From positions 5,208,001-5,272,000 of the forward strand of contig JAYESD010000012.1 in NCBI GenBank assembly GCA_036927565.1: a DNA stretch of 64,000 bases, in the 5' to 3' direction. Source of the DNA: Tuctoria greenei (taxonomy: Eukaryota; Streptophyta; Magnoliopsida; Poales; Poaceae). Below are positions 29,566-42,587 of the stretch, one piece after another; the first letter of the stretch is position 1, and each line of letters starts with the position of its first letter. Both the position numbers and the translations under genes were made by a program. The notes below the pieces were generated by a model. That model was given only the letters and a program-made list of their open reading frames with translations, did not search any database and was not told the origin of the DNA.

Positions 29566-31757
29566 AACCCCACCCCTTGGTTTGACATCTATTTGCCACT
29601 TTTCCACCCACCCAAACCCTAGTTCGTGGGGAGCCACCATCAAGAAGGGAGGAGAAGATCCCAAGCAAGGAGAAGAAGAGGAGGAAACGAAAGAGGATCA
29701 AGATCTCCACCAAGTTTCGTCCTTCACCACCAATTCATCTCCAAGTTCATCACCAACCCTAGACCATCAAGATCCAAGTGTTACCTCCAAGTTTCTTGAT
29801 TCATTGGAGTTCTAAACATCTGGTATACCTTCTATTATCTTTTCCTTACGTGCATTCAACCCCTAATCTCCGAATTCACGTCGATCTAGAAAACCCTAAT
29901 CTGCTGATCTCGTCAAGTGCGGACTTGTCCAGTCCCTAGCGGACTAGTCCGATCTTTCTGGTTAAATTGTGTTGAATTAATTCTAAAATTATATCTAATC
30001 GAATTCAAACCTGTATAAACTTGTTAAAAGCTATTAGAACTAGTTAGAGATCATTAAAAGCAATCTAGTAACAAGTTCTACCTTGCATTTGCATCAATCA
30101 TGCATGTCATGTCATATTGAGTAATATTTGTGCACTCTTTGATTGTGTTTCTTGTCTTGTATGTTTATTGTGTGGATTAGATGGATTTGCGCTAGAAAGT
30201 GCCGCGGAGGATCTATAGCACCAGGAGTTTGAAGGCTTTGACCCTAATCAACAGCAAGAGCAAGGCAAGTGTCCTTGAAGCATATTGATCCTGTTTTTTT
30301 AAAATAAATGTTTTGTTTGCAAAACTGCATGCTTGTGTCAAATTGATGGGAAACCCTATGGTAGGAAATTTACTAGTTTTGTTTGACCACCCTTGTCACC
30401 TGGAATTTATGGTAGAGAGTCGGGAAGGATTTTTACTTTTTGCTTCGCTTAATCAACTGGGATGGAAAACAACTATACCAATCAACTTATTTATGCATGG
30501 ATGAGATTATGGATAAATGAACTGGTTAATATGGTATTGTAATGGGTGATCTAAGCAAGCCTGGTATGTGGATAGGTTGGATGTTATGGTGGTTTGCTTG
30601 CTTTAGATCTAAGGACCGGTTCATGCGAGAATAAGCCAGGACTACAGTGCCACCACGAGGCCAAGTATGGGTGCAGCGTAGCTGATTAATTAGGGCTTTG
30701 CTAGTGCTGTTTGGACCATTGTGGATGCTCGGGGAAGGGGTAGTCGGATTGGGTTTGTTGATGATTGGTGGGACTACCCTGGGATCCGAATGGCTCAAGA
30801 GGGGGCCCTTGGTTGAAGATGTGCTCAGTTGGAGGCATCGCCACCGGTGAGACCTCAGTGGGGTCTAAATAGGCTAGTAATCCCTTTGTAAAGGCTATTT
30901 TGTGATCTCTTGGCCATACACCAAAGGAAGTGTAATTGGCATAAGGGAGGTTCTTTAGTCGCCGACGGGTGATGAAATCACAAACACGTGGGTAAAGAAG
31001 TACAAACTCTGCAGAGTCTAAATAAACTATCATGATATCCGTGCTCCCGGTTATGAGTGCCTGGATGACCTACATGATTAGAGGGAAATTGGAATTTGGG
31101 ATGGTTATGGTTTGGTAATGGTTATGGATAAATTTCTGGTATTGAATATGGTTATTGACGATGGTGAAATATGGAATTATTGATGATGATAATGAATTCA
31201 GTTTGGTATTATGATATTACTCGTGATTATGATGGGATTACTTCACATACATATAATATATTGCTTTTCAAATGTTTTACTGTACTTTTCAGCACTTTGC
31301 CATTATTATTGTCGTCATTTGAATCAGCCACATGTCATACTTTCCACACTTGCTGAGTACGACATGTACTCACTCTTGCAATCCCCCACCCCAATAGTTG
31401 CAGGTCAGGATTGGGAGTTTAATGGCGATAATGCGGAGTTCTAGGCTGTGTCTACCGTCAGCTTTGCCTGTGGTGTTGATTGGAGCTGCGCATACATACC
31501 CTGTCGCTTATGCTGCATAGTTGCTTAGTTTGCTTAATTAGTTTATTTCCACTGCATTAGTTGAACTTGTCATTAATATTCATTAGAGCTTGTATTCGAG
31601 GATAATCTGGTTTGTGTAATAAAATTTGGTTAATTAATCTTGTTCTGTGGTAATTTTCTGTATACTCTTTTGTGATTGCACTCGTGTATGTGTGTTGAAC
31701 ATCCTGGGCACACATATGCATTAGCTTGGTTCATTTTCGGAACCGGGCGTCACGGAT

Positions 31758-31770
31758 TGGTATCAGAGCC
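31758..31770 (+). other. Primer-binding site of C
   Basis: TGGTATCAGAGCC, an exact complement of the initiator methionine tRNA 3' end, four bases after the LTR. Confidence 0.9.
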
Positions 31771-32028
31771 ACAGGTTGACCGTAGGACGCAGCCTAGATA
31801 GAATGGACACTTTAGAGCACATAGGAGCACTCAGGAATCGATGTGTTTTTCCTTAAGTGTGCTGTTTGCTATATATATATTGTTTGCTTGTGTGCTTAAT
31901 AGAGGATTTGGGATGCCTTAGCATTGCCATGTCCACCTAGGCTAGTGTAGCTAGCTGTTTAGTTTCATATCCCTTGATGCATATAGTTGGGGACGTTTTC
32001 TAAATTCTTACCTATTGCTTTTCTTCAG

Positions 32029-35000
32029 ATGGTGAGGACTCGCAACCAGAGGGACGCTAATGATGAGGAGGAGAACAATGGAGTGCCTCAGAACAACAAT
32101 GGACAAGGACCTGCTCATGGAGCTATCAATATTGAGCAGCTACTAGCTATGCAAAACCAGCTCATGCAGACCATGATACAAACAATGGGACAGCTGCAGG
32201 CTGGCAACATCAACAATCAACCCCACATGCCTCCACCGCCACCCTCGCCTCCTCATAACCGGTTGGGAGAGTTTATGAGGACTAGGCCGCCAACCTTTGC
32301 TCAAGCCGCAAACCCTATGGATGCGGATGATTGGCTCAAGTCCGTGGAGAAGAAGCTAGCTATTGTCCAATGTAGTGACCGGGAGAAGGTGCTGTTTGCT
32401 TCTCATCAACTAGTTGGAGCAGCTGCGGATTGGTGGGATTCTTATTGCAATGCTCATGAGAACCAAGAGAGAATTACTTGGGCCGAATTCAAGGAGAATT
32501 TTCGTTCTCATTATGTGCCCGAGGGAGTTATGATCTTGAAGAGGCAAGAATTTGAGAATTTAAGGCAAGGAAGATCAAGCGTGAGTGAATATCTCAATAA
32601 ATTCACTCAACTCTCAAGGTATGCGCCCGAGGATGTTAGTTGGGACAGCCGGAAGCAATACTTGTTCATGAGAGGCTTGAACAATGAGATCCAAGTTCAA
32701 CTATTCAACTGTGACTATGCAAATTTCCAGAAGCTTGTGGACAAAGCAATTGTGGTTGAGAACAAGATTCGTGAGATGGAGCAAGAAATCAAGAGGAAGG
32801 CGCCGTATCAAGGACAACAACAAGGAAGTAATGTGCGCCCTCGCTTTGCGCCGCCCAATGCGCCTCATTACAGCTCCTCTATTCCTGCTCAGCGCCCTGG
32901 TTATGCACCACGCCCAACTCAGTTTGTGCAACAGCGCCCTGTTATGCAAGCACCTAGGCCTCCAATGCCTTATGCACCTCGTGCTGATTTTCCTGGAGCC
33001 AATGCTCAAAACCAAGTTCGTCCCAACAATTCTGGTGGGGTTAAGAAGTGTTATACTTGTGGAGAAGCTGGACACTTTGCGCATCAATGTCCTAAGTCAG
33101 GCCTTGGTCAAGGAAGCAATGCACCGAGGAAAAACCCAAGACCCAATGGAGGACAACCACAAGGAAGCCGTGGACAGCAGAATTTTGCTCGTGGCAACGT
33201 GAACCATGTCTCTACGGAGGATGCTCAACAAGCGGATGACGTGGTCATTGGTATGTTTCTCGCCAACTCCAACCCCGCGACTATGTTATTTGATTCTGGA
33301 GCATCGCATTCATTCATTGCATCGAAGTATGTTGCCAAGTATAGTTTGCCTATCTCTCATATGAAGTTTACTCTGTTGGTTAAGTCTCCTGGAGGAGAGA
33401 TGAGGACAAATATAGTATGTCCAAAAGTAAGCCTTAGAATAAGGGGGGTAGACTTCTCCGCCAACCTTATAGTTTTGGGTTCTCAAGGATTGGACATTAT
33501 ACTTGGTATGGACTGGTTGAGGAAGCACAATGGAGTTATTGAGTGTGCCACAAAGACGGTGAAGTTGACCAATGAGGAAGGGATCACCATAGAATTTGAA
33601 GCATCTCAAACCGCACCGAAGCAATTGGAGCTGAATCATGTGGACGGTGCCGCAATTGAGGAGATTCCGGTAGTGTGTGAATTTTTGGATGTGTTTCCGG
33701 ATGAGTTGCCAGGTATGCCGCCTGATCGAGACATTGAGTTTGTTATTGATTTAATACCTGGAACTGCACCTATAGCTAAGAGGCTGTATAGGATGCCTCC
33801 TATGGAATTAGCAGAGCTCAAGAAGCAAATTCAAGAGCAATTAGAGAAGGGTTTTATTCGCCCTAGTTCTTCACCTTGGGGAGCGCCTGTGCTGTTTGTG
33901 GACAAGAAGGATGGATCCCAAAGGATGTGCGTGGATTACCGAGCTCTCAACGAGGTGACCATCAAGAACAAGTACACCTTGCCCCGTATAGAGGATTTGT
34001 TTGATCAGATGAAAGGTGCCTGTGTGTTTTCCAAGATTGATTTGAGGTCGGGATACTTTCAAATGAAGATTAGACCATCGAACATACCCAAGACAGCTTT
34101 TGGGACACGGTATGGATCTTATGAGTACACCGTGATGTCTTTTGGATTGACAAATGCGCCTGCCTACTTTATGTACCTCATGAATAAGGTCTTCATGGAG
34201 TACTTGGATAAGTTCGTTGTGGTGTTTATTGATGATATTATGATCTACTCGAAGGATGAGAAGGAACATAAGGAACACTTGAGGCTTACGCTGCAGAAAT
34301 TGAGGGAGCATCAATTGTATGCCAAGTTCAATAAGTGCCAGTTTTGGTTGAAAGAGGTGCCATTTTTGGGTCATATAATCTCAGGAGGAGGAGTATCGGT
34401 TGACCCCGGAAAAGTGAGAGACGTGTTGAAGTGGGAGGCGCCACAAAATGTCAAGGAAATAAGGAGTTTTCTTGGGATGGCTGGATATTACCGTCGGTTT
34501 ATCAAGGATTTTTCCCAGATAGCCAAGCCTATGACGGAGTTGCTAATGAAGGGAAAGGCGTTCCAATGGACTGAAGCTTGTCAAAACAGTTTTGAGGAGT
34601 TGAAGAAGAGGTTGGCAACAGCCCCAATTTTGGTATTGCCGGATGTAAGCAAGAGTTTTGATATTTATTGTGACGCATCAAGACAAGGGCTTGGATGTGT
34701 ATTGATGCAAGAAGGTCAAGTGGTCGCCTATGCGTCAAGACAATTGAAGAAACATGAGCAGAATTACCCCACGCACAATTTGGAACTCGCGGCCGTGGTA
34801 CATGCATTGAAGATTTGGAGACACTATATTCTTGGACATAAGTGTGAAATTTATACGGATCATAAGAGTTTGAAGTATATTTTCACACAGACAGATCTGA
34901 ATTTGAGGCAACGAAGATGGTTGGAGCTCATCAAAGATTATGATTTGGGGATCAATTATCATCCAGGAAAGGCCAATGTAGTGGCCGATGCTTTGAGTAG

Positions 35001-36709
35001 AAAAGGAGTAAGTCATCAACTCACAGTTCGAGAGTTACCATCCGAGTTATGCAAGGAGTTTGAACGGTTGAACCTTGGGTTTGTAAACGAGATGGAGATG
35101 ATGGAGTTAAACCCAACCTTGGAGCAAGAAATTCGAGAGGCACAAACCACAGATGAGGAGATCAAGGAAATCAAGGAAAGAACCGAAGAAGGGAGAGAAT
35201 TCAGATTTGATAAAGACGAACATGGTACCTTATGGCTTGGAAAGAGAATCGTTGTGCCTAATGTAAAGCATATTCGGGAGACAATATTGAAGGAGGCACA
35301 TGACTCGCCTTACTCGATTCACCCAGGTTGTATAGAAGATGTACAAAGACTTGAAGACTTGCTATTGGTGGGATAGCATGAAGAAGGACATAGCTGAATA
35401 TGTTGCATTGTGTGACGTGTGCCAACGAGTCAAGGCGGAACATCAAAGGCCAGCAGGGTTATTGCAGCCATTGAAAATTTGAGAGTGGAAGTGGGAAGAG
35501 ATTGGTATGGACTTTATAGTTGGATTACCGCGAACCCAGTATGGCTATTATTCAATATGGGTCATTGTAGATCGCTTGACAAAATCAGCTCACTTCATTC
35601 CTATCAAGACCACATATACCACCGCGAAGCTAGCAGAATTGTATATGGAGCATATTGTGTGCCGACATGGAGTACCGAAGAAGATAGTATCGGATAGAGG
35701 TTCTCAATTTACTTCCAGGTTTTGGCAAAAGTTGCATGAAGCTTTGGGAACGAGGTTGAATTTTAGTTCAGCATATCATCCTCAAACGGATGGACAAACC
35801 GAGAGGACCAATCAGACTTTGGAGGACATGTTAAGAGCTTGTGCATTAAAGCATGGGAAAAGTTGGGATAAAAGCTTGCCATACGCAGAATTTTCATACA
35901 ACAATAGTTACCAAGCCAGCTTGAAGATGTCACCATATGAAGCGCTTTATGGGAGGAAGTGTAGGACACCTTTATTCTGGAATGAAGCAGGGGAAACTCA
36001 AGTATTTGGTCCGGATGTGTTGCAAGAAGCTGAAAAGCAAGTCCAAATGATTCGTGAAAACTTGAGGGTTGCCCAATCAAGACAAAAAGGCTATGCGGAT
36101 AATAGGAGAAGGAAATTAGCCTTTGAAATAGGAGATTTTGTTTACCTCAAGGTGTCACCAATGAGAGGTCATAAGAGGTTTAACATAAGGGGTAAGCTCG
36201 CACCTCGTTACATTGGACCATTCAAGATTTTGGACAAAAGAGGAGAAGTAGCGTATAAGTTGGAGATGCCACCTCATCTTTCAGATGTACATGATGTCTT
36301 TCATGTTTTCCAGCTCAAGAAGTGCTTGAGAGTACCGGAAGAACAAGTGCCAATGGAAGAATTGGAACTAGAGGAAGATTTGGCTTATGCCGAGCAACCG
36401 GTTAAGATCTTGGGAACCAAGGAGAGAGTCACAAGGAACAAGGTCATTAGATGGTGTAAAGTTCAATGGAAGCACCACACCGAAAAAGAAGCGACGTGGG
36501 AATTGGAGGATGATCTCAAGAAGGAATTTCCCTATCTCTTCTCTTCCGCGTCGAATCTCGAGGGCGAGATTCATTTTAAGGGGGGGGGGAGGTTTGTAAC
36601 ACCCTCATTTTCATGCATCATGCCTTGCATACATTCATATACATGTTTAATATTAACCCATAACAAGAGGAACAAGTTTAAAATTGATTTGGAGCAAAAC
36701 CGCACTTAA
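32029..36709 (+). pseudogene. gag-pol of C, one frameshift and one nonsense codon
   Basis: The start is the ATG at 32029 (MVRTRNQRDANDEE), directly after TTTTCTTCAG. Order with approximate positions: gag core (RITWAEFKENFRSHYVPEGV); CCHC knuckle CYTCGEAGHFAHQC (33050); protease LFDSGASHSFIA (33290); RT with RMCVDYRALNEVTIKNKY and the catalytic FIDDIMIYS (34222); RNase H DIYCDASRQGLG (34660). The first frame stops at 35376 because of an extra base near 35335. Integrase resumes in another frame, with TGA at 35480 replacing a residue in LKI-x-EWKWEE, then GMDFIVGLPRTQ, SDRGSQF and GQTERTNQ (D, D, E). The C-terminal segment KVQWKHHTEKEATWELEDDL resembles the chromodomain of Tekay elements. The last frame runs on to a stop in the 3' LTR at 36707, through the G-rich polypurine tract (36580-36592). 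Confidence 0.93.
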
Positions 36710-39344
36710 AAATGTAGGAAAGTGCGGACTAGTCCGTTCTTGCTGCGGATTAGTCCGATATTTGCCCCTGGACAACTTCGGACTTGTCCGATCTTGTGTG
36801 GACTAGTCCGGTATTCCTTGAACCCTTGAAAATTTGTTAAGTCCCTGGACTTTTCCGGACTAGTCTGGTGTTCCAGCGGACTTGTCTGTTTTCCTTTCTG
36901 ACTAATATCGGACTTGTCCGATTTTATGCCAGACTTCGGACTAGTCCGGTCCTTTCCGGACTTGTCCGATATTTCGTGACTCCGAGATTGACCTTTTGTT
37001 TTACGACTTGTTCTTGGGTTTCACGTTAAGTGGGCCTAGGGACGTCGTGCCCAACTCTTTTAGAGCCCATGTGGGACTCTAAACCGGCCTCTACTCATCC
37101 CAAACTCGAAATCCATCTAACCCTAGCCTCCACCTCTATATAAACAGCCCCACCCCTTGGTTTGACATCTATTTGCCACTTTTCCACCCACCCAAACCCT
37201 AGTTCATGGGGAGCCACCATCAAGAAGGGAGGAGAAGATCCCAAGCAAGGAGAAGAAGAGGAGGAAACGAAAGAGGATCAAGATCTCCACCAAGTTTCGT
37301 CCTTCACCACCAATTCATCTCCAAGTTCATCACCAACCCTAGACCATCAAGATCCAAGTGTTACCTCCAAGTTTCTTGATTCATTAGAGTTCTAAACATC
37401 TGGTATACCTTCTATTATCTTTTCCTTACGTGCATTCAACCCCTAATCTCCAAATTCACGTCGATCTAGAAAACCCTAATCTGCTGATCTCGTCAAGTGC
37501 GGACTTGTCCGGTCCCTAGCGGACTAGTACGATCTTTCTGGTTAAATTGTGTTGAATTAATTCTAAAATTTGATCTAATCGAATCCAAACCTGTATAAAC
37601 TTGTTAAAAGCTATTAGAACTAGTTAGAGATCATTAAAAGCAATCTAGTAACAAGTTCTACCTTGCATTTGCATCAATCATGCATGTCATGTCATATTGA
37701 GTAATATTTGTGCACTCTTTGATTGTGTTTCTTGTCTTTTATGTTTATTGTGTGGATTAGACGGATTTGCGCTAGAAAGTGCCGCGGAGGATTTACAACA
37801 CCTGGAGTTTGAAGGCTTTGACCCTAATCAACAGCAAGAGCAAGGCAAGTGTCCTTGAAGCATATTGATCCTGTTTTTTTAAAATAAATGTTTTGTTTGC
37901 AAAACTGCATGCTTGTGTCAAATTGATGGGAAACCCTATGGTAGGAAGTTTACTAGTTTTGTTTGACCACCCTTGTCACCTGGAATTTATGGTAGAGAGT
38001 CGGGAAGGCTTTTTACTTTTTGCTTCGCTTAATCAACTGGGATGGAAAACAACTATACCAATCAACTTATTTATGCATGGATGAGATTATGGATAAATGA
38101 ACTGGTTAATATGGTATTGTAATGGGTGATCTAAGCAAGCCTGGTATGTGGATGGGTTGGATGTTATGGTGGTTTGCTTGCTTTAGATCTAAGGACCGGT
38201 TCATGCGAGAATAAGCCAGGACTACAGTGCCACCACGAGGCCAAGTATGGGTGCGGCGTAGCTGATTAATTAGGGCTTTGCTAGTGCTTTTTGGACCATT
38301 GTGGATGCTCGGGGAAGGGATAGTCGGACTGGGTTTGTTGATGATTGGTGGGACTACCATGGGATCCGAATGGCTCAAGAGGGGGCCCTTGGTTGAAGAT
38401 GTGCTCAGTTGGAGGCATCGCCACCGGTGAAACCTCAGTGGGGTCTAAATAGGCTAGTAATCCCTTTGTAAAGGCTATTTTGTGATCTCTTGGCCATACA
38501 CCAAAGGAAGTGTAATTGGCATAAGGGAGGTTCTTTAGTCGCCGACGGGTGATGAAATCACAAACACGTGGGTAAAGAGGTACAAACTCTACAGAGTCTC
38601 AATAAACTATCATGATAGCCGTGCTCCCAGTTATGAGCGCCTGGATGACCTACATGATTAGAGGGAAATTGGAATTTGGGATGGTTATGGTTTGGTAATG
38701 GTTATGGATGGTTATGGATAAATTTCTGGTATTGAATATGGTTATTGACGATGGTGAACTCTGGAATTATTGATGATGGTAATGAATTCAGTTTGGTATT
38801 ATGATATTACTCGTGATTATGATGGGATTACTTCACATACATATAATATATTGCTTTTCAAATGTTTTACTTTACTTTTCAACACTTTGCCATTATTATT
38901 GTTATCATTTGAATCAGCCACATGTCATACTTTCCACACTTGCTGAGTACGACATGTACTCACTCTTGCAATCCCCCACCCCAACAGTTGCAGGTCAGGA
39001 TTGGGAGTTTAATGGCGATAATGCGGAGTTCTATGCCGTGTCTACCGTCAGCTTTGCCTGTGGTGTTGATTGGAGCTGCGCATACATACCCTGTCGCTTA
39101 TGCTGCATAGTTGCTTAGTTTGCTTAATTAGTTTATTTCCGCTGCATTAGTTGAACTTGTCATTAATATTCATTAGAGCTTGTATTCGAGGATAATCTGG
39201 TTTGTGTAATAAAATTTGGTTAATTAATCTTGTTCTATGGTAATTTTCTGTATACTCTTTTGTGATTGCACTCGTGTATGTGTGTTGAACATCCTGGGCA
39301 CACATATGCGTTAGCTTGGTTCATTTTCGGAACCGGGCGTCACA
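36595..39344 (+). repeat. 3' LTR of C
   Basis: 2750 bp, TGTAACACCC to GTCACA, preceded by a G-rich polypurine tract. Compared with the 5' LTR it lacks 25 bp inside the palindrome array and has a 10-bp repeat gain near 38700. The TATA box is at 37136. Confidence 0.93.
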
Positions 39345-39349
39345 GGACG
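39345..39349. repeat. Target-site duplication of element C, right copy
   Basis: GGACG, identical to 28985-28989. The B 5' LTR continues from 39350. Confidence 0.9.
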
Positions 39350-39993
39350 CCTAGCTCAGTGCGGTAGGGAGCCGCAGTAAAGGAATGTGTGCGCCGCTTA
39401 GACATACATTAAGTACGCGTGCCTTCCCCAGGCAGGCTGAGCCGCGCTTACGAAAGTCAAGGCTCCAGTGTCCTGTCTTGTCCAAGTAGCCGGTACAGAC
39501 CCACGCCTCAAGATGGACGAATGGGCCGCGAGGACAAGACGGACGAAACGTGCACCGCCATCATCACCAACTGTGTGTAGCCCTGACGCACGACGCGGCG
39601 GGACGGCGCACTGACACCCCTGACAAAGGGAAGTAGATATCAATTAATCATAGATCTTGTATAGGATTTGGCTCTCCCCAGGACCACTTGTCGGGTACTG
39701 GGACCCACCTTGTGACTACAGAGTCCTTGAACTATAAAAGGGCTCTGCAGACGACCTTCATAGGGGACGGACAAAAAAATTAGACCAAGGCTCATACACG
39801 CTCGAGCAAGGCAATACACAACACTCCCGTGGATGTAGGGTATTACGCTCCGGCGGCCCGAACCACGTAAACCCCCTGTGTTCATCATTCTGCTGTGTTC
39901 GATCTCCTGGGACTAGCCCTCGTAAATCCAAAGAACCTCCGCGGGCTGCTCTCTAAGCAGGTCCGGGGGAAGTGTCGTTTACAACCTTCGACA
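39350..39993 (+). repeat. 5' LTR of B, right piece
   Basis: This continues the LTR interrupted at 28989 and ends CCTTCGACA. The TATA box TATAAAAG is at 39733-39740. It is followed by the primer-binding-site-like TTTGGCGCACCAGGTAGGGG (39994-40013), which identifies it as the 5' copy. Confidence 0.92.
39733..39740 (+). promoter_or_regulatory. TATA box of the B 5' LTR
   Basis: TATAAAAG, identical in context to A at 2473. It is separated from the upstream G-box array by the insertion of C. Confidence 0.72.
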
Positions 39994-40045
39994 TTTGGCG
40001 CACCAGGTAGGGGGCTTTTTCCCGTCAAGATCTCCACCAGCAGCA

Positions 40046-42587
40046 ATGGTGAACGACCAATCCAACGCCTGATCATCCAGGGTGCAGTCGCGGTGACAAA
40101 CAGTGGTGGAGGATCAGGCGTCATCCCGCTCTAGAGCAGGCTACCACTCTAGGGCAGGAAGGTCAGGACCTTCGCGTCGCCCTGCAGTCACTTCGCCGGC
40201 TGCAGGCCGACACGCCACTCCACGGCGTACTCCTGCCGTGACAGCAATCACAGTGCCACCGGCTGCAAGCCCGGAGAGCGCGCTCGCGGCAGCGCGCGCG
40301 CTACTCCACAACCCTCCGGCTGGGGATGCCCCTCAGGGAGCAGCTCAGCAGTGGATCAACGACGTCGACCACCTCGTCACTGCCGCACTCAATGCGCCTC
40401 CGCCGAGGGAAACACATGCCCAGCCGGTGCATGTGTCATTGTCGCGAACGCCGACAGTTGACCGGTGGATGGCAGACTCGCGCTCAACCAGGATCTCAAC
40501 AACAGATCTGAGAACCAGGCTGCAACGCCGCAGGGCTGGAGAGGACTGCCGAGTCACCATCGAGCACCAGAGGGAACGTCAGCGCAACCTCGAGGCAGAT
40601 TACAGCGTGCCGAGCCACGTGCCCCAGGCTCATGCTGCGCCTCCACCACACCAGACGTACGTCGTGCCTCCACCGCACCAGGCGTACGTTGCGCCTCCTA
40701 TACAGACGTATGCAACACCACTCTAGCACCAGGTGTGCGCAGGCCTGCCTGCTCACCCAGGGTATGCACTGCCGCCGCCGGCACCAGTCAGCCCTAGCCA
40801 AGGGTGTGCAACGCTAGCGCCTCACCTCCGTTTCGTGGTCTGGCCACGAAAGTTCCGGCCACACATGCCGGAGAAATACGACGGGAGTGTCAACCTGAGC
40901 GAGTTCTTGCAGATCTACACCACTGCGATACTAGCTGCAGGAGGCGACGAGGCCATTATGGCTAACTACTTCCCTGTCGTCCTGACCGGCCCAGCTCGGT
41001 CATGGCTCATGAACCTGCCCCAGGGGTCCATAACCTCCTGGGATGAGTTGTGCTGACAGTTCGTGGCTAACTTTGGCAGTTCCTACAAGCGCCCCTGCAC
41101 CAAGCTTGACCTCCACGCCGTTAGGCAGCGCGCTGGAGAGTCGCTGCGATCGTTCATCCAACGGTTCTCCCAGGTACGGAACACCATCCCTCATGTTGTT
41201 AGTGCATCGGTTATCGTCGTGTTCAGACAGGGTGTGAGGGACAAGAAGATGCTCGAGAAGTTAGCCACACACGAGGTGCGTGATGTCTCTGAGCTGTTCT
41301 CCCTGGCGGACAGATGTGCTAGGGCAGCTGAGGGGCGCAACTGGCACTCCCAGCCATCCTCAAAAGCAAGGGAAACCACCCCGACTGAGGAAGGAGCCTC
41401 TGCGAGGAGCAGCAGCAAGAAGAAGAAGGGCGGTGGCAAGAACAGGCCAAAGCCCGGAGCCCAGGCAGTGGCGGCTACGGCGCCCGGCAGAGCCCGAGCG
41501 TCGTGCCGAGACAAGCACCCTAGGCAGCCGCCTGATCCTGAGGAGCCTGACTTCAAGTGCCCGGTGCACCGTACAAATAGCCATAGTGCTAGCAAGTGCC
41601 GGGAAGTGAAGAGATTCACAGAACGATTCCGCGAACAGAAACAGAGGTAGCAGCACCAGGAGGGTGCCCCCCTGCCAAAGGGAGGGCAAGCAGAAGGCTG
41701 ATCCTGAGAAAGAGGATGACAGCGAGATGGGGTTCCAGGAACCCCAGCGGGCGGTCAAGGCCGTCTTCGAGGGTGGCGACTCCGACTCCAGTAGTGATAA
41801 TGAGCGCCGCAAGATCCTCCATGTCATCTACGGGGGAGCCACCAACCCCACGTCCCGAAACGCGGTGAAAACCCTGCATCCAAGTCCGGCTCCCCACCAC
41901 AAGTGGATGAGCACGGCGATCAACTTCGACGCTTCTGACTGCCTGAAGAACATGGCAGGGGCAGGAGTGCTCCCGCTACTGGTGTCCCCGACCATCGCCA
42001 ACGTGAAGGTCTTTCACGTGTTGATAGATGGAGGGGCGGGCCTCGACCTCATCTCCACGGCGGCTTTCCAGAAGCTATAGCTGCCGATGTCCCAACTCAC
42101 ACCCTCGAGCCCGTTCTCGGGTGTCGGACCTGGGCAAATCCTCCCGTATGGTAACATACACCCCCCGGTGACCTTCGGGACCCCGGAGAACTACCGCACG
42201 GAGAGCGTTTTATTCGACGTGGCACACGTCGACCTTCCCTTCAACGCAATCATCGGGAGGCCAGCCCTCCACAGGTTCATGGCTGTAGCCCACTACGGCT
42301 ACCTCGTCCTGAAGATGCCGACGCCTTCCGGTGTCCTCAGGATCAGAGGGGACTGCTCAACCGCAGTGTCAGCCTTGGAGCAGCTCCAAGCACTAGCAGC
42401 GGGGAGGGCTCCGGTCCGAGGAGGCTCGACGGAGAGTCGGCTAGAGCAAGGCCCGGTGCAGCGAGCCTCCACTCCTGCACCTCGTGTGCAACCTGCAACC
42501 AACGACGACGTCCCTGTGAAGGTCGTCAGGATTGGCTCTGAGGCTGCCCAGACGATCCGAATCGCGGGGAACCTGGACAACAAATAG
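40046..42587 (+). pseudogene. gag-protease of B, broken
   Basis: The family start codon is at 40046 (MVNDQSNA), stopped at once by TGA at 40070. The same frame continues to 41650, with TAG at 40724, TGA at 41054 and TAG at 41648. A one-base shift near 41660 moves the reading to the frame used by protease and RT. Visible features: an alanine/arginine-rich N-terminus, a repeat HAAPPPHQTYVVPPPHQAYV (about 40630-40700), the gag core SWLMNLPQGSITSWDELC, a lysine/arginine-rich part, the motif CPVHRTNSHSASKC (C-x2-H-x4-H-x4-C), and protease VLIDGGAGLDLIS with later IIGRPAL. A TAG at 42078 breaks protease, and a TAG at 42585 marks the border to RT, at the same codon as in G2. Confidence 0.85.

Larger units (their letters stand above)
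28990..31754 (+). repeat. 5' LTR of C
   Basis: 2765 bp. Its last bases are GTCACG where the 3' LTR has GTCACA. It contains the palindrome array upstream of the TATA box, two more palindromes at 29922 and 29940, and a long untranslated section. It is unusually long, as in other Tekay elements. No ORF within it is well supported. Confidence 0.93.
28990..39344 (+). mobile_element. Element C: complete Tekay/Del-type chromovirus (family K)
   Basis: 10,355 bp with LTRs of 2765 and 2750 bp (TGTAACACCC...GTCACA) and a perfect GGACG duplication. It has an initiator-Met primer-binding site and a single gag-pol frame ending in a chromodomain-like segment. RT before integrase identifies Ty3/gypsy; the gag style, CCHC knuckle and C-terminal chromodomain identify a chromovirus of the Tekay/Del group. 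It sits inside the 5' LTR of B. Pol has one frameshift and one nonsense codon. Confidence 0.95.

Noticed and set aside
29582..29815. Open frame just after the C TATA box, also present at 37162-37395
   Set aside because: It lacks an ATG start (TTG only), is low-complexity in composition and is broken in D; its repetition only reflects LTR identity.
31757..31770. TTGGTATCAGAGCC as a tRNA gene end
   Set aside because: It is a primer-binding site directly after an LTR; no cloverleaf-forming sequence precedes it.
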